64,000 nt of DNA. Origin: MRBY01 sp943371005 (GTDB lineage: Bacteria; Cyanobacteriota; Cyanobacteriia; Cyanobacteriales; MRBY01). Below the pieces are notes generated by a model, which was given only the letters and a program-made list of their open reading frames with translations, did not search any database and had not been told where the DNA came from. The stretch is taken from assembly GCA_943371005.1 (NCBI GenBank), contig CALRTB020000014.1:13205-77204 (forward strand), written 5' to 3'. The translations under genes were made by a program, and so were the position numbers. How positions within the stretch are numbered: position 1 is the first letter of the stretch; each line of letters opens with the position of its first letter. This document shows, piece after piece, positions 1-8,386 of the stretch.

Positions 1-1161
1 ATTGTTGCCCTCTGTGTGGGCTGTGCCATTACCTTCGGGGCGTTGCAAGGCTCTAGCCAAACCCTTGACCAACCCCTAGCCGATACCAATCCGCCCCAGG
101 AAGTAGCGGCGGTGCCCGTGGCGGCAGGTCGGAGTTTTGTGGCCGATGCCATTGGTCGGACTGGCCCAGCGGTAGTGCGCCTGGATACGGAAAAAACCGT
201 GGTGCGCCGCTTCCAAGACCCATTTATGAATGATCCATTTTTCCGGGAATTTTTTGGCGATCGCTTTGGGATGCAATTCCCCGACGAACAGCGTCAGGTA
301 CTTACCGGACAAGGATCTGGGTTTATTACAGATCGGTCTGGGGTGATCCTTACCAATGCCCACGTTGTGAGTGGTGCTGACCGCGTTACTGTGACGCTAA
401 AAGATGGCCGCAGCTTTGAAGGGGAAGTAAAGGGTACCGACGAAGTAACCGATCTGGCCGTGGTAAAAATTGACCCGAAAAATGAGTCTATTCCCGTGGC
501 TCCCCTGGGTGATTCTGGTTCTGTGCAGGTGGGTGACTGGGCGATCGCCGTAGGTAATCCGGTCGGTCTGAATAATACCGTTACCCTGGGGATTATCAGT
601 ACCCTGGAGCGGTCTTCGGCCCAGGCGGGGATTCCCGATAAGCGCGTCGATTTTCTCCAGACCGATGCCGCCATTAACCCCGGTAACTCCGGTGGCCCCC
701 TCCTCAACTCCGACGGTGAAGTGATTGGGATTAATACAGCGATCCGCCGGGATGCGATGGGCATCGGGTTTGCGATCCCGATTAACAAAGCCAAGGAGCT
801 TGAACCCACCCTCGCCGCTGGGAAAGAAGTCCCCCACCCCTTTATTGGGATTCGGATGGTGAGCCTTACACCAGAACTGGCGAAGGAAAATAATGCTGAC
901 CCCAATTCCATCGTACTTTTACCGGAAGTGAATGGGGCGCTGGTACTGGGTGTAGTGCCGGGTAGTCCAGCAGAAACAGCTGGCCTGCGTCGGGGCGATG
1001 TAATCACGAAAATCAATGGTAAGGCGATCGCCAATGCCCAACAACTCCAGGAAACCGTTGAAAAGAGTGGTGTTGATGCCAGCTTGAAGGTGGAACTCCG
1101 CCGGGGCGATCGCACCTCAGAAATCACCTTGAGAACGGCACAAATGCAAGGGGTTTCCTAA
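1..1161 (+). CDS. HtrA/Deg-family serine protease, 5' end cut by window
   Basis: Trypsin-like serine protease with one C-terminal PDZ domain, of the HtrA/HhoA/HhoB group that degrades or refolds damaged proteins in the periplasm or thylakoid lumen. The catalytic triad is visible: His in LTNAHVV, Asp in TDLAVVKI and Ser in NPGNSGGPLL. The PDZ domain follows with the GVVPGSPAETAGLRRGD stretch. The frame is open to base 1 (IVALCVGCAITFG), which looks like the end of a signal peptide or membrane anchor, so the true start lies upstream of the window; the GTG at 16 is not a convincing start. A terminator hairpin follows the stop. Which of the cyanobacterial paralogs this is cannot be decided here. 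Confidence 0.93.
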   Translation: MVALCVGCAITFGALQGSSQTLDQPLADTNPPQEVAAVPVAAGRSFVADAIGRTGPAVVRLDTEKTVVRRFQDPFMNDPFFREFFGDRFGMQFPDEQRQVLTGQGSGFITDRSGVILTNAHVVSGADRVTVTLKDGRSFEGEVKGTDEVTDLAVVKIDPKNESIPVAPLGDSGSVQVGDWAIAVGNPVGLNNTVTLGIISTLERSSAQAGIPDKRVDFLQTDAAINPGNSGGPLLNSDGEVIGINTAIRRDAMGIGFAIPINKAKELEPTLAAGKEVPHPFIGIRMVSLTPELAKENNADPNSIVLLPEVNGALVLGVVPGSPAETAGLRRGDVITKINGKAIANAQQLQETVEKSGVDASLKVELRRGDRTSEITLRTAQMQGVS

Positions 1162-1193
1162 GCTCAGTTTTTTCAATTGAAATTTCCCCCAAG

Positions 1194-1225
1194 GTCTCCG
1201 GGTGCACAACCTGGGGACTTTTTTT
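1194..1225 (+). terminator. Rho-independent terminator of the htrA-type gene
   Basis: Ten-base-pair stem (1194-1203 with 1209-1218, two G-U pairs), loop GCACA, then seven T residues. It lies 33 bases after the protease stop and just before the convergent fmt stop. Confidence 0.8.
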
Positions 1226-1230
1226 GCGCT

Positions 1231-2217
1231 CTAGCCTAGAGATTCACCGACAGTTAAGCGCATCCCGTTGACCATATCCCAACCGGACTGGGGTTTTTTA
1301 CCGCTGGGTTGCACTTGTTTGAGCAATAAAAGTCCGTCCCCAGTTTGAATAATTGGCCCAAATTTTTTGGCGATCGCCACAATTTCCCCGACCTTCCCTG
1401 TGCTCCCAATCAATTCTTTGAGGGGTTCATATGCTGCGGGGTACTGTACGAAGCATTCCGGCACGATGGGAATCGTTTCTAAAACTTTTAAAGGTTTATC
1501 GCGGCAGGTGGTGCTGCAGTTGGGATAGAAACCGCGCACTTGGTTATGTAAAGCGATCGCCCCTTTTTGCCAATCTAGCTGAAAATCTTCCTTCTGAATG
1601 AGCGGTGCATAGGTGGCTTGGTCTGGATCTTGAGGAATGGGAGTGATTTTTCCTTGAGCAAGTTGAATGAGGGTTTCTGTCAATAAAGCTGCCCCGGAGA
1701 TCGCTAATTTCACTGCCAAATCATGGGCATTGTCCCAAAGATCAATGGGCGTTTCAGCCTTGAGGAGCATTGCCCCGGTATCCATCCCCTCATCCATGAG
1801 CATGGTAGTCATCCCCGTCACCGTTTCTCCCTGGACTAAGCTCCACTGGATCGGCGCAGCCCCGCGATATTTCGGCAACAGGGAGCCATGGCCATTGACA
1901 CAGCCGAGCCGGGGCATCTGGAGAATTTGCGGCGAGAGCAACTGCCCGTAGGCGACCACCGCAAACACATCGGCCTTGAGGTTTTCGAGAATTGCCAGGG
2001 TTTCAGAGTCTTTTTTGATGCGCTTCGGTTGCCAGACGGGGAGATCATGGGCGATCGCCACTTTTTTCACCGCTGACGGAATCAGTTGACTACCCCGGCC
2101 CCGCCGCTTATCCGGTTGGGTGACGACCCCCAGCACTGCAATGTCTGGATGAGTCAGAAGGGCTTCTAGGTAGGGCACCGCAAATTGGGGTGTGCCGAAA
2201 AAGACAACTTTAAGCAT
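1231..2217 (-). CDS. fmt: Methionyl-tRNA formyltransferase
   Basis: Transfers a formyl group from 10-formyl-THF to Met-tRNAi, needed for bacterial translation initiation. The N-terminus MLKVVFFGTPQFAVPYLEALL, the HGSLLPKYRGAAPI catalytic segment (His and downstream Asp region) and the C-terminal OB-like domain with VRGFYPNCST are typical; 328 residues is the normal length. An upstream in-frame start at 2235 would add MVAFFP, which does not fit the family, so 2217 is preferred. Convergent with the htrA-type gene; chlB lies upstream on the same strand. Confidence 0.96.
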   Translation of the reverse strand: MLKVVFFGTPQFAVPYLEALLTHPDIAVLGVVTQPDKRRGRGSQLIPSAVKKVAIAHDLPVWQPKRIKKDSETLAILENLKADVFAVVAYGQLLSPQILQMPRLGCVNGHGSLLPKYRGAAPIQWSLVQGETVTGMTTMLMDEGMDTGAMLLKAETPIDLWDNAHDLAVKLAISGAALLTETLIQLAQGKITPIPQDPDQATYAPLIQKEDFQLDWQKGAIALHNQVRGFYPNCSTTCRDKPLKVLETIPIVPECFVQYPAAYEPLKELIGSTGKVGEIVAIAKKFGPIIQTGDGLLLLKQVQPSGKKPQSGWDMVNGMRLTVGESLG

Positions 2218-2278
2218 GGGGAAAAAAGCAACCAAGCGTGCAATCAGCCTCTCACTTTAGCGCAGATCTCCCCAGAGC

Positions 2279-3805
2279 TTAAGCACCAACGGCTTCCTTA
2301 GCGGCATAGAGCACTTCCAGGGAAATTTCACTCAGTCCTTGGGCACGGGCATATTTTTCGGTGTTGCGCTTCACCTTGCCCCGCACAAATCCGGGTACTT
2401 TGTTCAGTTGCCCCTGGGCCTCTGTAGTCCAATTCAGGTCAGAACTGGCCGACATAGTCGTGGTGATCACTTCCTTGGTATCGTGGCCGCCAAAGATTTC
2501 GAGCAAGTGGTCTTCCATGCCCAGGGTGAAGGAGTTGTAGACCAAATCTGCAAGTTGATTGGTGCCTTCGTAGCCCACGAAAGGTCGATAACCAATGGGG
2601 AAGTTTTGGATATGGATCGGCGCGGCAATCACCCCACAGGGAATATTCAACCGTTTGCCCACGTGGCGTTCCATCTGGGTGCCAAAAATTGCGGCGGGTT
2701 CTAGGCGGGCGATCGCATCGGCAATTTCGCCGTGGTCTTCACTGATTAAAATCTCATCACAATATTCGCTCACCTCTTGGCGGAACCAGTCGGCATCATG
2801 CTTACAGTAAGTACCGGCGAGGACAACATGGATGCCCATTTCCCGCGCCAGAATTTTTGTCATGGCGGCGGCATGGGTGTTATCCCCAAAGACGATCGCC
2901 TTTTTGCCGGTTAAATTTTGGCAGTCAATGGAACGACTAAACCAAGCCGCCTGGGACACATGGAGGGTTTGTTCTTCGATGAAAGCTTCGTAATCGGCTG
3001 TGGCCCCTTGGTCATTAATCACCCCTTGGATCGCGCGGATGCAACGGGCTGTTTCCACAACGCCCATGGGGGTAATGTCCACATAGGGTTGATCGAATTC
3101 CTGTTCTAGATATTTCGCAGTGCTCAAGCCCAATTCCCGGTAAGGCACGAGGTTAAACCAGGCCTGGGGCAATTTTTTCAAATCATGGACAGAGGCTTTG
3201 TCGGGAATGACCAAATTCACGCTAATCCCTAACTCGGCCATGAGGGTTTTCAGTTCACGGATGTCGTGGTTGTTGTGGAAACCGAGGGTCGAGATCCCAA
3301 TAATATTCACCGAGGGTTGTGGGGTTTTCTCGGTGGCTAGGTTTTCTTGTTTTCGGGCTTTATTGATATAAAACTGAACAATTTGCTGGAGAGTGCGATC
3401 GCCGGCCTGGAGTTCATTGACCCGGTAGTGGTTCACATCGGCCAGGATAACATCACCCTTCGCATCTAACTGGGCACGGGCAACAAAATTTTCGAGGTCT
3501 TCCTGGAGGATGCTCGAGGTGCAAGTGGGGGTCAGGACAATTAAGTCTGGTTGTTCCTCTTGATCTTTACGGACAATATTATCGACAACTTTTTCTTGGG
3601 AGCCCCGCGCCAGAACATTGCGATCCACAATACTAGCGGTGACAGGGGTGAAGTTGCGTTCCCGTTCTAACATCGAACGCATCACATTAAAGTAATCATC
3701 ACCTAAAGGAGCGTGCATAATCGCATGGACATTTTTGAAGGAACTGGCAATGCGTAACGTGCCGATGTGGGCTGGGCCTGCATACATCCAATAGGCAAGT
3801 TTCAT
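2279..3805 (-). CDS. chlB: Light-independent protochlorophyllide reductase subunit B
   Basis: Catalytic-component subunit of dark-operative protochlorophyllide oxidoreductase (with ChlN; ChlL is the reductase), which lets the cell make chlorophyllide in darkness. The product starts MKLAYWMYAGPAHIGTLR, has the nitrogenase-like core with TPTCTSSILQEDL, and ends with the small C-terminal helical domain (DLNWTTEAQGQLNKVPGFVRG). The chosen start at 3805 gives 508 residues, the usual length; the frame remains open 13 codons further upstream. chlL and chlN are not in the window. Confidence 0.97.
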   Translation of the reverse strand: MKLAYWMYAGPAHIGTLRIASSFKNVHAIMHAPLGDDYFNVMRSMLERERNFTPVTASIVDRNVLARGSQEKVVDNIVRKDQEEQPDLIVLTPTCTSSILQEDLENFVARAQLDAKGDVILADVNHYRVNELQAGDRTLQQIVQFYINKARKQENLATEKTPQPSVNIIGISTLGFHNNHDIRELKTLMAELGISVNLVIPDKASVHDLKKLPQAWFNLVPYRELGLSTAKYLEQEFDQPYVDITPMGVVETARCIRAIQGVINDQGATADYEAFIEEQTLHVSQAAWFSRSIDCQNLTGKKAIVFGDNTHAAAMTKILAREMGIHVVLAGTYCKHDADWFRQEVSEYCDEILISEDHGEIADAIARLEPAAIFGTQMERHVGKRLNIPCGVIAAPIHIQNFPIGYRPFVGYEGTNQLADLVYNSFTLGMEDHLLEIFGGHDTKEVITTTMSASSDLNWTTEAQGQLNKVPGFVRGKVKRNTEKYARAQGLSEISLEVLYAAKEAVGA

Positions 3806-4040
3806 AGGTATTTTTACTCCCAAAAAAAACTGGTTTGTGATCAAAAGTGATCTCAGTCAGTGTCATTTTCGCAAATGATTTTCGGGTTCTCGGAGAAGAA
3901 AACAAAAGTCAATAAAACGATGTATCTCGCAAAGAAAAGGGGGCTATTTCAAGGCAGGATGCGACGAGAAAGTGTTACCGTTTGTTTTCTTTAATGAATT
4001 TCAAGATTTGGCTCGATGGTGATTCGCCGTCAAGAACTTT

Positions 4041-4070
4041 AGGAGAGGATATACAATGCAATTTAACTAA
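4041..4070 (+). other. Strong ribosome-binding site with four-codon reading frame
   Basis: AGGAGAGG at 4041-4048 is followed after seven bases by ATG CAA TTT AAC TAA (4056-4070). The stop overlaps another ATG at 4070 in a different frame. It lies directly upstream of the gene at 4104, which itself has no good ribosome-binding site. It may be a leader peptide or translational coupling device; that is inference. Confidence 0.35.
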
Positions 4071-4103
4071 TGCTGCTTGATTGCAATCGTTTTTGTTTCT
4101 GCC

Positions 4104-4508
4104 ATGACCCAAGTTTTTACGCCGAAGCCCATTCAATACGCTCCCGAAACGATCCAGCGGGCACTGGTGGCCTTTGCTTGTACACCGCTCCGGTGGCAAC
4201 TGCTGGCGGCGATGAAAGATCAGAGTGTGGCGCTACCGGATATTGCTGGGGAAGCGGGGCTCCGGGCTGGCTATAGTGGGCGATCGCTCACAGAAGGAGT
4301 CGCTGAGGAGTTAATGATGTGGCTGATCCAAGTGGGACTGCTCCGGCGGGAGGTTGATGGTCAGGGGTTGACAGATAGTTTTCGTTTAACACCTCTGGGT
4401 CGTCAGGTATTGGCCCAATGGCAAGCAGCCCCCCAATCCGTGCGGGTATCGTGGCTGTCTCGGTGCCAAAATGGTTTACAACGTTGGCTGAGTCGGTTTT
4501 CGGTCTAG
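4104..4508 (+). CDS. Conserved cyanobacterial protein (Npun_F0494-like), function unknown
   Basis: 134-residue soluble protein. Its sequence (PETIQRALVAFACTPLRW, then GRSLTEGVAEELMMWLIQVGLLRREVDG and FRLTPLGRQVLAQW) reads like a winged-helix fold with a beta-wing near the end. I recall an uncharacterised cyanobacterial family named after Npun_F0494 with this pattern; I cannot verify it here. The ATG at 4104 gives MTQVFTPKPIQYAP; a TTG at 4077 would extend it. No ribosome-binding site precedes 4104, but there is a strong one at 4041. The cobQ-like gene starts 54 bases downstream on the same strand. Confidence 0.7.
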   Translation: MTQVFTPKPIQYAPETIQRALVAFACTPLRWQLLAAMKDQSVALPDIAGEAGLRAGYSGRSLTEGVAEELMMWLIQVGLLRREVDGQGLTDSFRLTPLGRQVLAQWQAAPQSVRVSWLSRCQNGLQRWLSRFSV

Positions 4509-4562
4509 ATTGTACAATCAAAATCTATGCATCTATCTTTAGGTTTAATGTGAGGAAGCTTC

Positions 4563-6050
4563 ATGCGGGCGATCGCCATTTTTAGCCCTAGTCGTCGGTC
4601 TGGAAAATCATGGTTAATTACGGCGCTGGCCCGCTCCTTAACTCGGCAAGGGTTGCGGGTTGTTCCTTTCCAAAGCCAAACGGAAATCACAGAAGGTTAT
4701 CGGGTAGATGCCGCCGCAGAGGTCAGCCAGTCGGCCGCTTGGCAAGCGTGGGCCGCAAAAATTCAACCAGTAACCCATCTCAACCCAGTTTTACTCAAAG
4801 CCTGTAGTCCTCCCGGTGAGTCAAAGCCCAAATTTCAACTGCTGATTCAAGGGCGGGGCATTGGTACCGTTAAACGAACGGCTTACTACGACAATTACTA
4901 CGATATTGCGCGACCGTTGATTCGAGAATGTTTGATGGAGTTGCAGTCCAATTATGACGTGCTGCTATTCGATAGTTATCGCGACAGCCTTTACCATCCC
5001 CTTACCAGCGACACTGACCAAAATTTTGAGCTCCTCAAGGGTTTAGAAGCGCCCGTCACTGGCATTATTTTGATCGACTGCACCCATGAAGGGGGCATTA
5101 ATCAGCTATGGGGTCTCTGGCAACGGCTTTCCCCAGAAAATCGTCAACTGATTCGGGGGGTAATCTTCAATCAGTGGCAAGGCGATCGCCCCCAAGAAAC
5201 CCAAACCAGCCAATGGGTCAAAACACATCTCCAAAGACCCGTCCTCGGCTATATTCGGCCCCTCCAAAATCTGGCCTTCGACCCCGAAAGCCTCTGCACG
5301 ACCACGGTCCATAATCCCGCAAATTTACCCCAAAATAAATTGCGCTTGCAGGTGATCCAGCTCCCCCATCTCGCTGCCTATGCGGACTTTGATCCCCTAA
5401 TGGGTGAAGCTTCGGTGCAGTTGGAATTTATTAATCTGACCGAAGCCTTGGGTTATCCCGATGCAGTGATTGTGCCCCACACCAGCCAGGCGATCGCCGA
5501 TCTCGACTCTCTCCACAAATATGGCTATCCCCAACAGCTGCAGCAATATGTCAATGCTGGCGGTACAGTGTTGGGTATTGGTAATGGTGCCAATCTGCTG
5601 AGTAAAAAAATTGCCCTTCCCAGTGGAGATTTTCAGCCGGCCCTCGGTTTAATGCCTTTTGATAGCCGACCCCACACCAAGGCCGCCCTTTTCCCGGCCG
5701 AAACATTTTCGCGTTTTCCTTTTCCCAACCTCCCTATCAGCGGCATGACCCTCCCCTGTGACATCCTGAACTATGCCCCCAGTAGCGGTTATACCCAACT
5801 CTTTGAAACGCCAAATCTTGGCCTCGTCAACCAAAGTCAAAACATCTGGGCCGTCTATTTGCAAGGTTTATTTAATAATGGCCCCTGGTGTCGCTTTTGG
5901 CTTAATGCCCTCCGTCAAAAACGGGGACTTTTTTCGCTCCCGACAGGCATTGCCAATTTCAACGAACGGCAAGAGGCAATCCTCGAAACCCTCGCAAATC
6001 ACATCGAGCAATATGTTGATCCGGCGACCTTACTAGATGAGGCCCCTTAA
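4563..6050 (+). CDS. CobQ/CbiP-like protein lacking the amidotransferase catalytic residues
   Basis: 495 residues with the two-domain layout of cobyric acid synthase: an N-terminal dethiobiotin-synthetase-like P-loop domain (SRRSGKSW near residues 10-17) and a C-terminal class I glutamine-amidotransferase-like domain starting after IQLPHLAAYADFDPL. Cobyric acid synthases have GICGG with the nucleophile Cys and a later YLHGLF with the catalytic His. Here these read GIGNG (338-342, Gly at 340) and YLQGLF (Gln at 434), so glutaminase activity should be absent. It may use free ammonia, be a relic or have a new role. It sits upstream of a Fur regulator and a FecE/BtuD-type ATPase, on the same strand. 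Confidence 0.75.
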   Translation: MRAIAIFSPSRRSGKSWLITALARSLTRQGLRVVPFQSQTEITEGYRVDAAAEVSQSAAWQAWAAKIQPVTHLNPVLLKACSPPGESKPKFQLLIQGRGIGTVKRTAYYDNYYDIARPLIRECLMELQSNYDVLLFDSYRDSLYHPLTSDTDQNFELLKGLEAPVTGIILIDCTHEGGINQLWGLWQRLSPENRQLIRGVIFNQWQGDRPQETQTSQWVKTHLQRPVLGYIRPLQNLAFDPESLCTTTVHNPANLPQNKLRLQVIQLPHLAAYADFDPLMGEASVQLEFINLTEALGYPDAVIVPHTSQAIADLDSLHKYGYPQQLQQYVNAGGTVLGIGNGANLLSKKIALPSGDFQPALGLMPFDSRPHTKAALFPAETFSRFPFPNLPISGMTLPCDILNYAPSSGYTQLFETPNLGLVNQSQNIWAVYLQGLFNNGPWCRFWLNALRQKRGLFSLPTGIANFNERQEAILETLANHIEQYVDPATLLDEAP

Positions 6051-6134
6051 TCGTTCTTAAGTTAAAAAACAGAGGCAATGTTTTACGGGCTCGTCCAAAG
6101 GTGGCGATCGCCTTTTGGGCTCGAATGTTAGTAT

Positions 6135-6195
6135 TTATTTGCAATAAGGCTAGATTGTTGCAAAAGTCAGAAAGGGCGTTTATTATTGTCAATAA
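6135..6195 (+). promoter_or_regulatory. Paired TTATT...AATAA dyads upstream of fur
   Basis: Two similar inverted repeats: TTATTTGCAATAA at 6135-6147 and TTATTGTCAATAA at 6183-6195, 48 bases apart in an AT-rich leader ending 20 bases before the fur ATG. Fur-family genes are often autoregulated from AT-rich dyads, so these are candidate operators. They do not match the classical 19-bp Fur box exactly. Confidence 0.45.
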
Positions 6196-6215
6196 GCTGA
6201 ACTTGTTGAAAAAAT

Positions 6216-6728
6216 ATGCTGGTACCTTCCTACGACGTAAGCGCCCTCAAGACCGAACTCAATGCTAAGGGGTGGCGGTTAACGCCCCAGCGGGAAAAAA
6301 TTCTCCGCACCTTTCTAAATTTGCCGAAGGGCGAACACCTCAGCGCTGAAGATTTGCACAATGAGTTATTGGAGCAAGGGGAAAAAATTAGTCTCTCGAC
6401 GGTGTACCGTAGCGTAAAACTCATGACCCGCATGGGCATTTTACGGGAGCTAGAGCTCGCCGAGGGCCATAAACATTATGAGCTGAATCAATCCCAGGCT
6501 CACCACCACCATTTGGTCTGTGTCCAGTGCAATAAAACCATTGAGTTTGAGGATGTCGCGATCAACAAACACAGCATTGCTCAATGTCAACAGCAGGGGT
6601 TTGAGTTACTCGATTGCCAGTTAACGATCACCACCATTTGCCCGGAGGCTCGCTTGATGGGTTGGCCCTCGGCACTCCCCCATGATTGGGTCTGTTCGCG
6701 GGAAAAAGCCCAAACCCACCTCCATTAA
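6216..6728 (+). CDS. fur: Fur-family metalloregulator
   Basis: 170-residue metal-dependent repressor. The N-terminal winged helix (GWRLTPQREKILRTF, then ISLSTVYRSVKLM) is followed by the metal-binding dimerisation domain with HKHYEL, HHHHLVCVQC (C102, C105) and CPE at 142. The second structural CxxC of Zur-type proteins is absent; instead there are single Cys at 142 and 160. The C-terminal GWPSALPHDWVCS pattern is what I associate with the iron-responsive FurA of cyanobacteria. It is followed after 15 bases by an ABC ATPase for iron-complex or cobalamin import, supporting an iron link. Iron versus zinc specificity is inferred. Confidence 0.85.
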   Translation: MLVPSYDVSALKTELNAKGWRLTPQREKILRTFLNLPKGEHLSAEDLHNELLEQGEKISLSTVYRSVKLMTRMGILRELELAEGHKHYELNQSQAHHHHLVCVQCNKTIEFEDVAINKHSIAQCQQQGFELLDCQLTITTICPEARLMGWPSALPHDWVCSREKAQTHLH

Positions 6729-6743
6729 TCGAGGCGATCGCCT

Positions 6744-7763
6744 TTGACGGTAACATTGCAGTCCCAAGCGCCTTTATTGGTGACAGAAAATTTAACGGTG
6801 GGCTACCAGCGGCGTGCCTTACTTCAGGATCTCAATGTGGCGATCGCCCAGGGGCAGTTTGTCTGTTTAGTAGGCGCAAACGGATCGGGAAAATCGACCC
6901 TGATTCGGACGTTGGCGGGTTTGGAGTCTCCCCAAGCGGGTCAGGTTTGGCTGAATGGGACACCCTTGACGGCCCTCAATGCGGCCCAGCGCGCCCAACG
7001 TCTGAGCTTAGTTTTAACGGAACGGGTTGATCTCCCTTGGATGTCAGTGACGGAACTGGTTGCCTTGGGACGTTATCCCTATACCGATTGGCAAGGGCGT
7101 TTGGGGCCAACGGATCGACAAATTGTCCGGGAGGCGATCGCCGCCGTTGGTTTGACGAACCTCCAGGCCCAACCCCTGAACAACATTAGCGACGGGGAAA
7201 GACAAAAAGCAATGATTGCGCGGGCCTTAGCCCAGGCGACGGATTTAATGTTGCTGGACGAACCGACGGCCTATCTCGATGTGCCCCGTCGGGTAGAGGT
7301 GATGCAATTGTTGCGGTTTTTGGCGCACCAACAAGGGCGCACCGTTTTGATGTCTACCCATGACCTCGATTTAGCCCTGCGGAGTGCAGATCAGCTCTGG
7401 CTCATTACCCCCAGCCAAAGGTTAGTGGTGGGGACACCGGAGGAATTGGCCCTAGAGGGATATTTGGGATCAACCTTTAGTAGCGATCGCTTTTACTTTG
7501 ATCAAATGAGTGGTCAGTTTCAGCTACAGTACCAGCGGCGATCGCCCATCCAATTCACCGGTCAAGGCTTGGCGGCCACCTGGACAGAACGCGCCTTAAC
7601 CCGTCTGGGGTTTGAAGCGGTACAAACGCCTTGTCCATTGCGCCTCGATCTCCAGGAGCAGCCCACCTGCTGGATTTTGTCCCAGGGCGATCGCCAAATG
7701 CAATTCATGAGCCTTGGGGCGCTCAGCACCCATCTCCAAGCTTTACAATGGGAAAGCTGTTGA
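6744..7763 (+). CDS. FecE/BtuD-type ABC transporter ATP-binding protein
   Basis: ATPase of the iron-complex/heme/cobalamin importer family. Walker A GANGSGKST (about residues 44-52), the LSGGQ motif replaced by ISDGERQKAMIARALAQ as is usual for this subfamily, Walker B LMLLDEPTAYLD, and an H-loop STHDLDLAL are all present. The product is about 80 residues longer than a minimal ATPase, with a poorly recognisable C-terminal tail. The start appears to be TTG at 6744; no ATG fits the N-terminus. No permease or binding protein lies next to it in this window. The fur gene directly upstream suggests metal control. Confidence 0.85.
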   Translation: MTVTLQSQAPLLVTENLTVGYQRRALLQDLNVAIAQGQFVCLVGANGSGKSTLIRTLAGLESPQAGQVWLNGTPLTALNAAQRAQRLSLVLTERVDLPWMSVTELVALGRYPYTDWQGRLGPTDRQIVREAIAAVGLTNLQAQPLNNISDGERQKAMIARALAQATDLMLLDEPTAYLDVPRRVEVMQLLRFLAHQQGRTVLMSTHDLDLALRSADQLWLITPSQRLVVGTPEELALEGYLGSTFSSDRFYFDQMSGQFQLQYQRRSPIQFTGQGLAATWTERALTRLGFEAVQTPCPLRLDLQEQPTCWILSQGDRQMQFMSLGALSTHLQALQWESC

Positions 7764-7774
7764 CCAAAGCAACC

Positions 7775-8251
7775 ATGGCAGAGATCAAAATTCCCCAACG
7801 CGATATCCTCAGTCTTAATCTGGCCCCCCTGAAAACCCTGGTACAATCGATCTTGCTCGATGAGGCCCTCGCAGACCATGAGCAAAAGTTTCAGTTAAAG
7901 ATTGATTTTCCCCAGGAAGCCAACGACCCACGCGAACTCTCAGAAATCCCAGAAATTCGTCTCTGGTTTGTGCGCCTCGATGCGATCTTTCCCTGGTTTC
8001 CCTTTCTCCTCGACTGGAAAGCAGGGGAATTAGGCCGTTATACAGCCATGCTCGTTCCCCATCAATTTCATCGCACCGAAGGGATTCAATATAACCCCGA
8101 AGCCCTCGAAATTTTTGTGATGAACAAAGTGTTTTGCCTCAGTGAGACTTTACCGAAATTCGGCATTCAACCCCAGTCACGGGTAAAGGCGATCGCCCAG
8201 CTATTAGGCTACGAACTAGACGACGACTTTTTAAATCAGCTCATGTCATAA
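7775..8251 (+). CDS. CRR6-like NDH-1 assembly factor (DUF1817)
   Basis: 158-residue soluble protein with the conserved block ELSEIPEIRLWFVRLD, FPWFPFLLDWKAGELGRYTAML and HQFHRTEGIQYNPEALEIF. From memory this is the DUF1817/CRR6 family, which in cyanobacteria and chloroplasts helps mature NdhI during assembly of the photosynthetic NDH-1 complex. The ATG at 7775 gives MAEIKIPQRD; an ATG at 7748 overlaps the preceding ABC gene. It starts 11 bases after that gene, so the two are probably cotranscribed, though no functional link is obvious. Confidence 0.72.
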   Translation: MAEIKIPQRDILSLNLAPLKTLVQSILLDEALADHEQKFQLKIDFPQEANDPRELSEIPEIRLWFVRLDAIFPWFPFLLDWKAGELGRYTAMLVPHQFHRTEGIQYNPEALEIFVMNKVFCLSETLPKFGIQPQSRVKAIAQLLGYELDDDFLNQLMS

Positions 8252-8262
8252 ACGCGAAAATT

Positions 8263-8383
8263 TAGAGCGTGTCATCAATTAAAGGGTGAAGCCTTTTCAG
8301 GGCAATACTTTCAGCGTTTTTGAGAACAGATGCTCAATTCCCTACTGTGACTAGCTTTAGGGCCTAAATGATGACAGCCCCTA
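8263..8383. mobile_element. 121-bp inverted-repeat element (MITE or IS remnant)
   Basis: The ends are imperfect inverted repeats: 8263-8281 against the complement of 8365-8383 match at 15 of 19 positions, with a shared core TGTCATCA. No transposase is encoded between them. The element lies exactly at the boundary between the core gene cluster and the AT-rich gene at 8387. The layout fits a miniature or deleted DNA transposon; the family is not assigned. Confidence 0.55.
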
Positions 8384-8386
8384 GAT

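Noticed and set aside
294..1127. Long open frame on the minus strand opposite the htrA-type gene
   Set aside because: Ser/Pro/Arg-rich product with no recognisable domain; it is the shadow of the conserved protease frame.
6051..6215. Cobalamin riboswitch between the CobQ-like gene and fur
   Set aside because: No B12-box-like element visible; AT-rich dyads fit Fur better.
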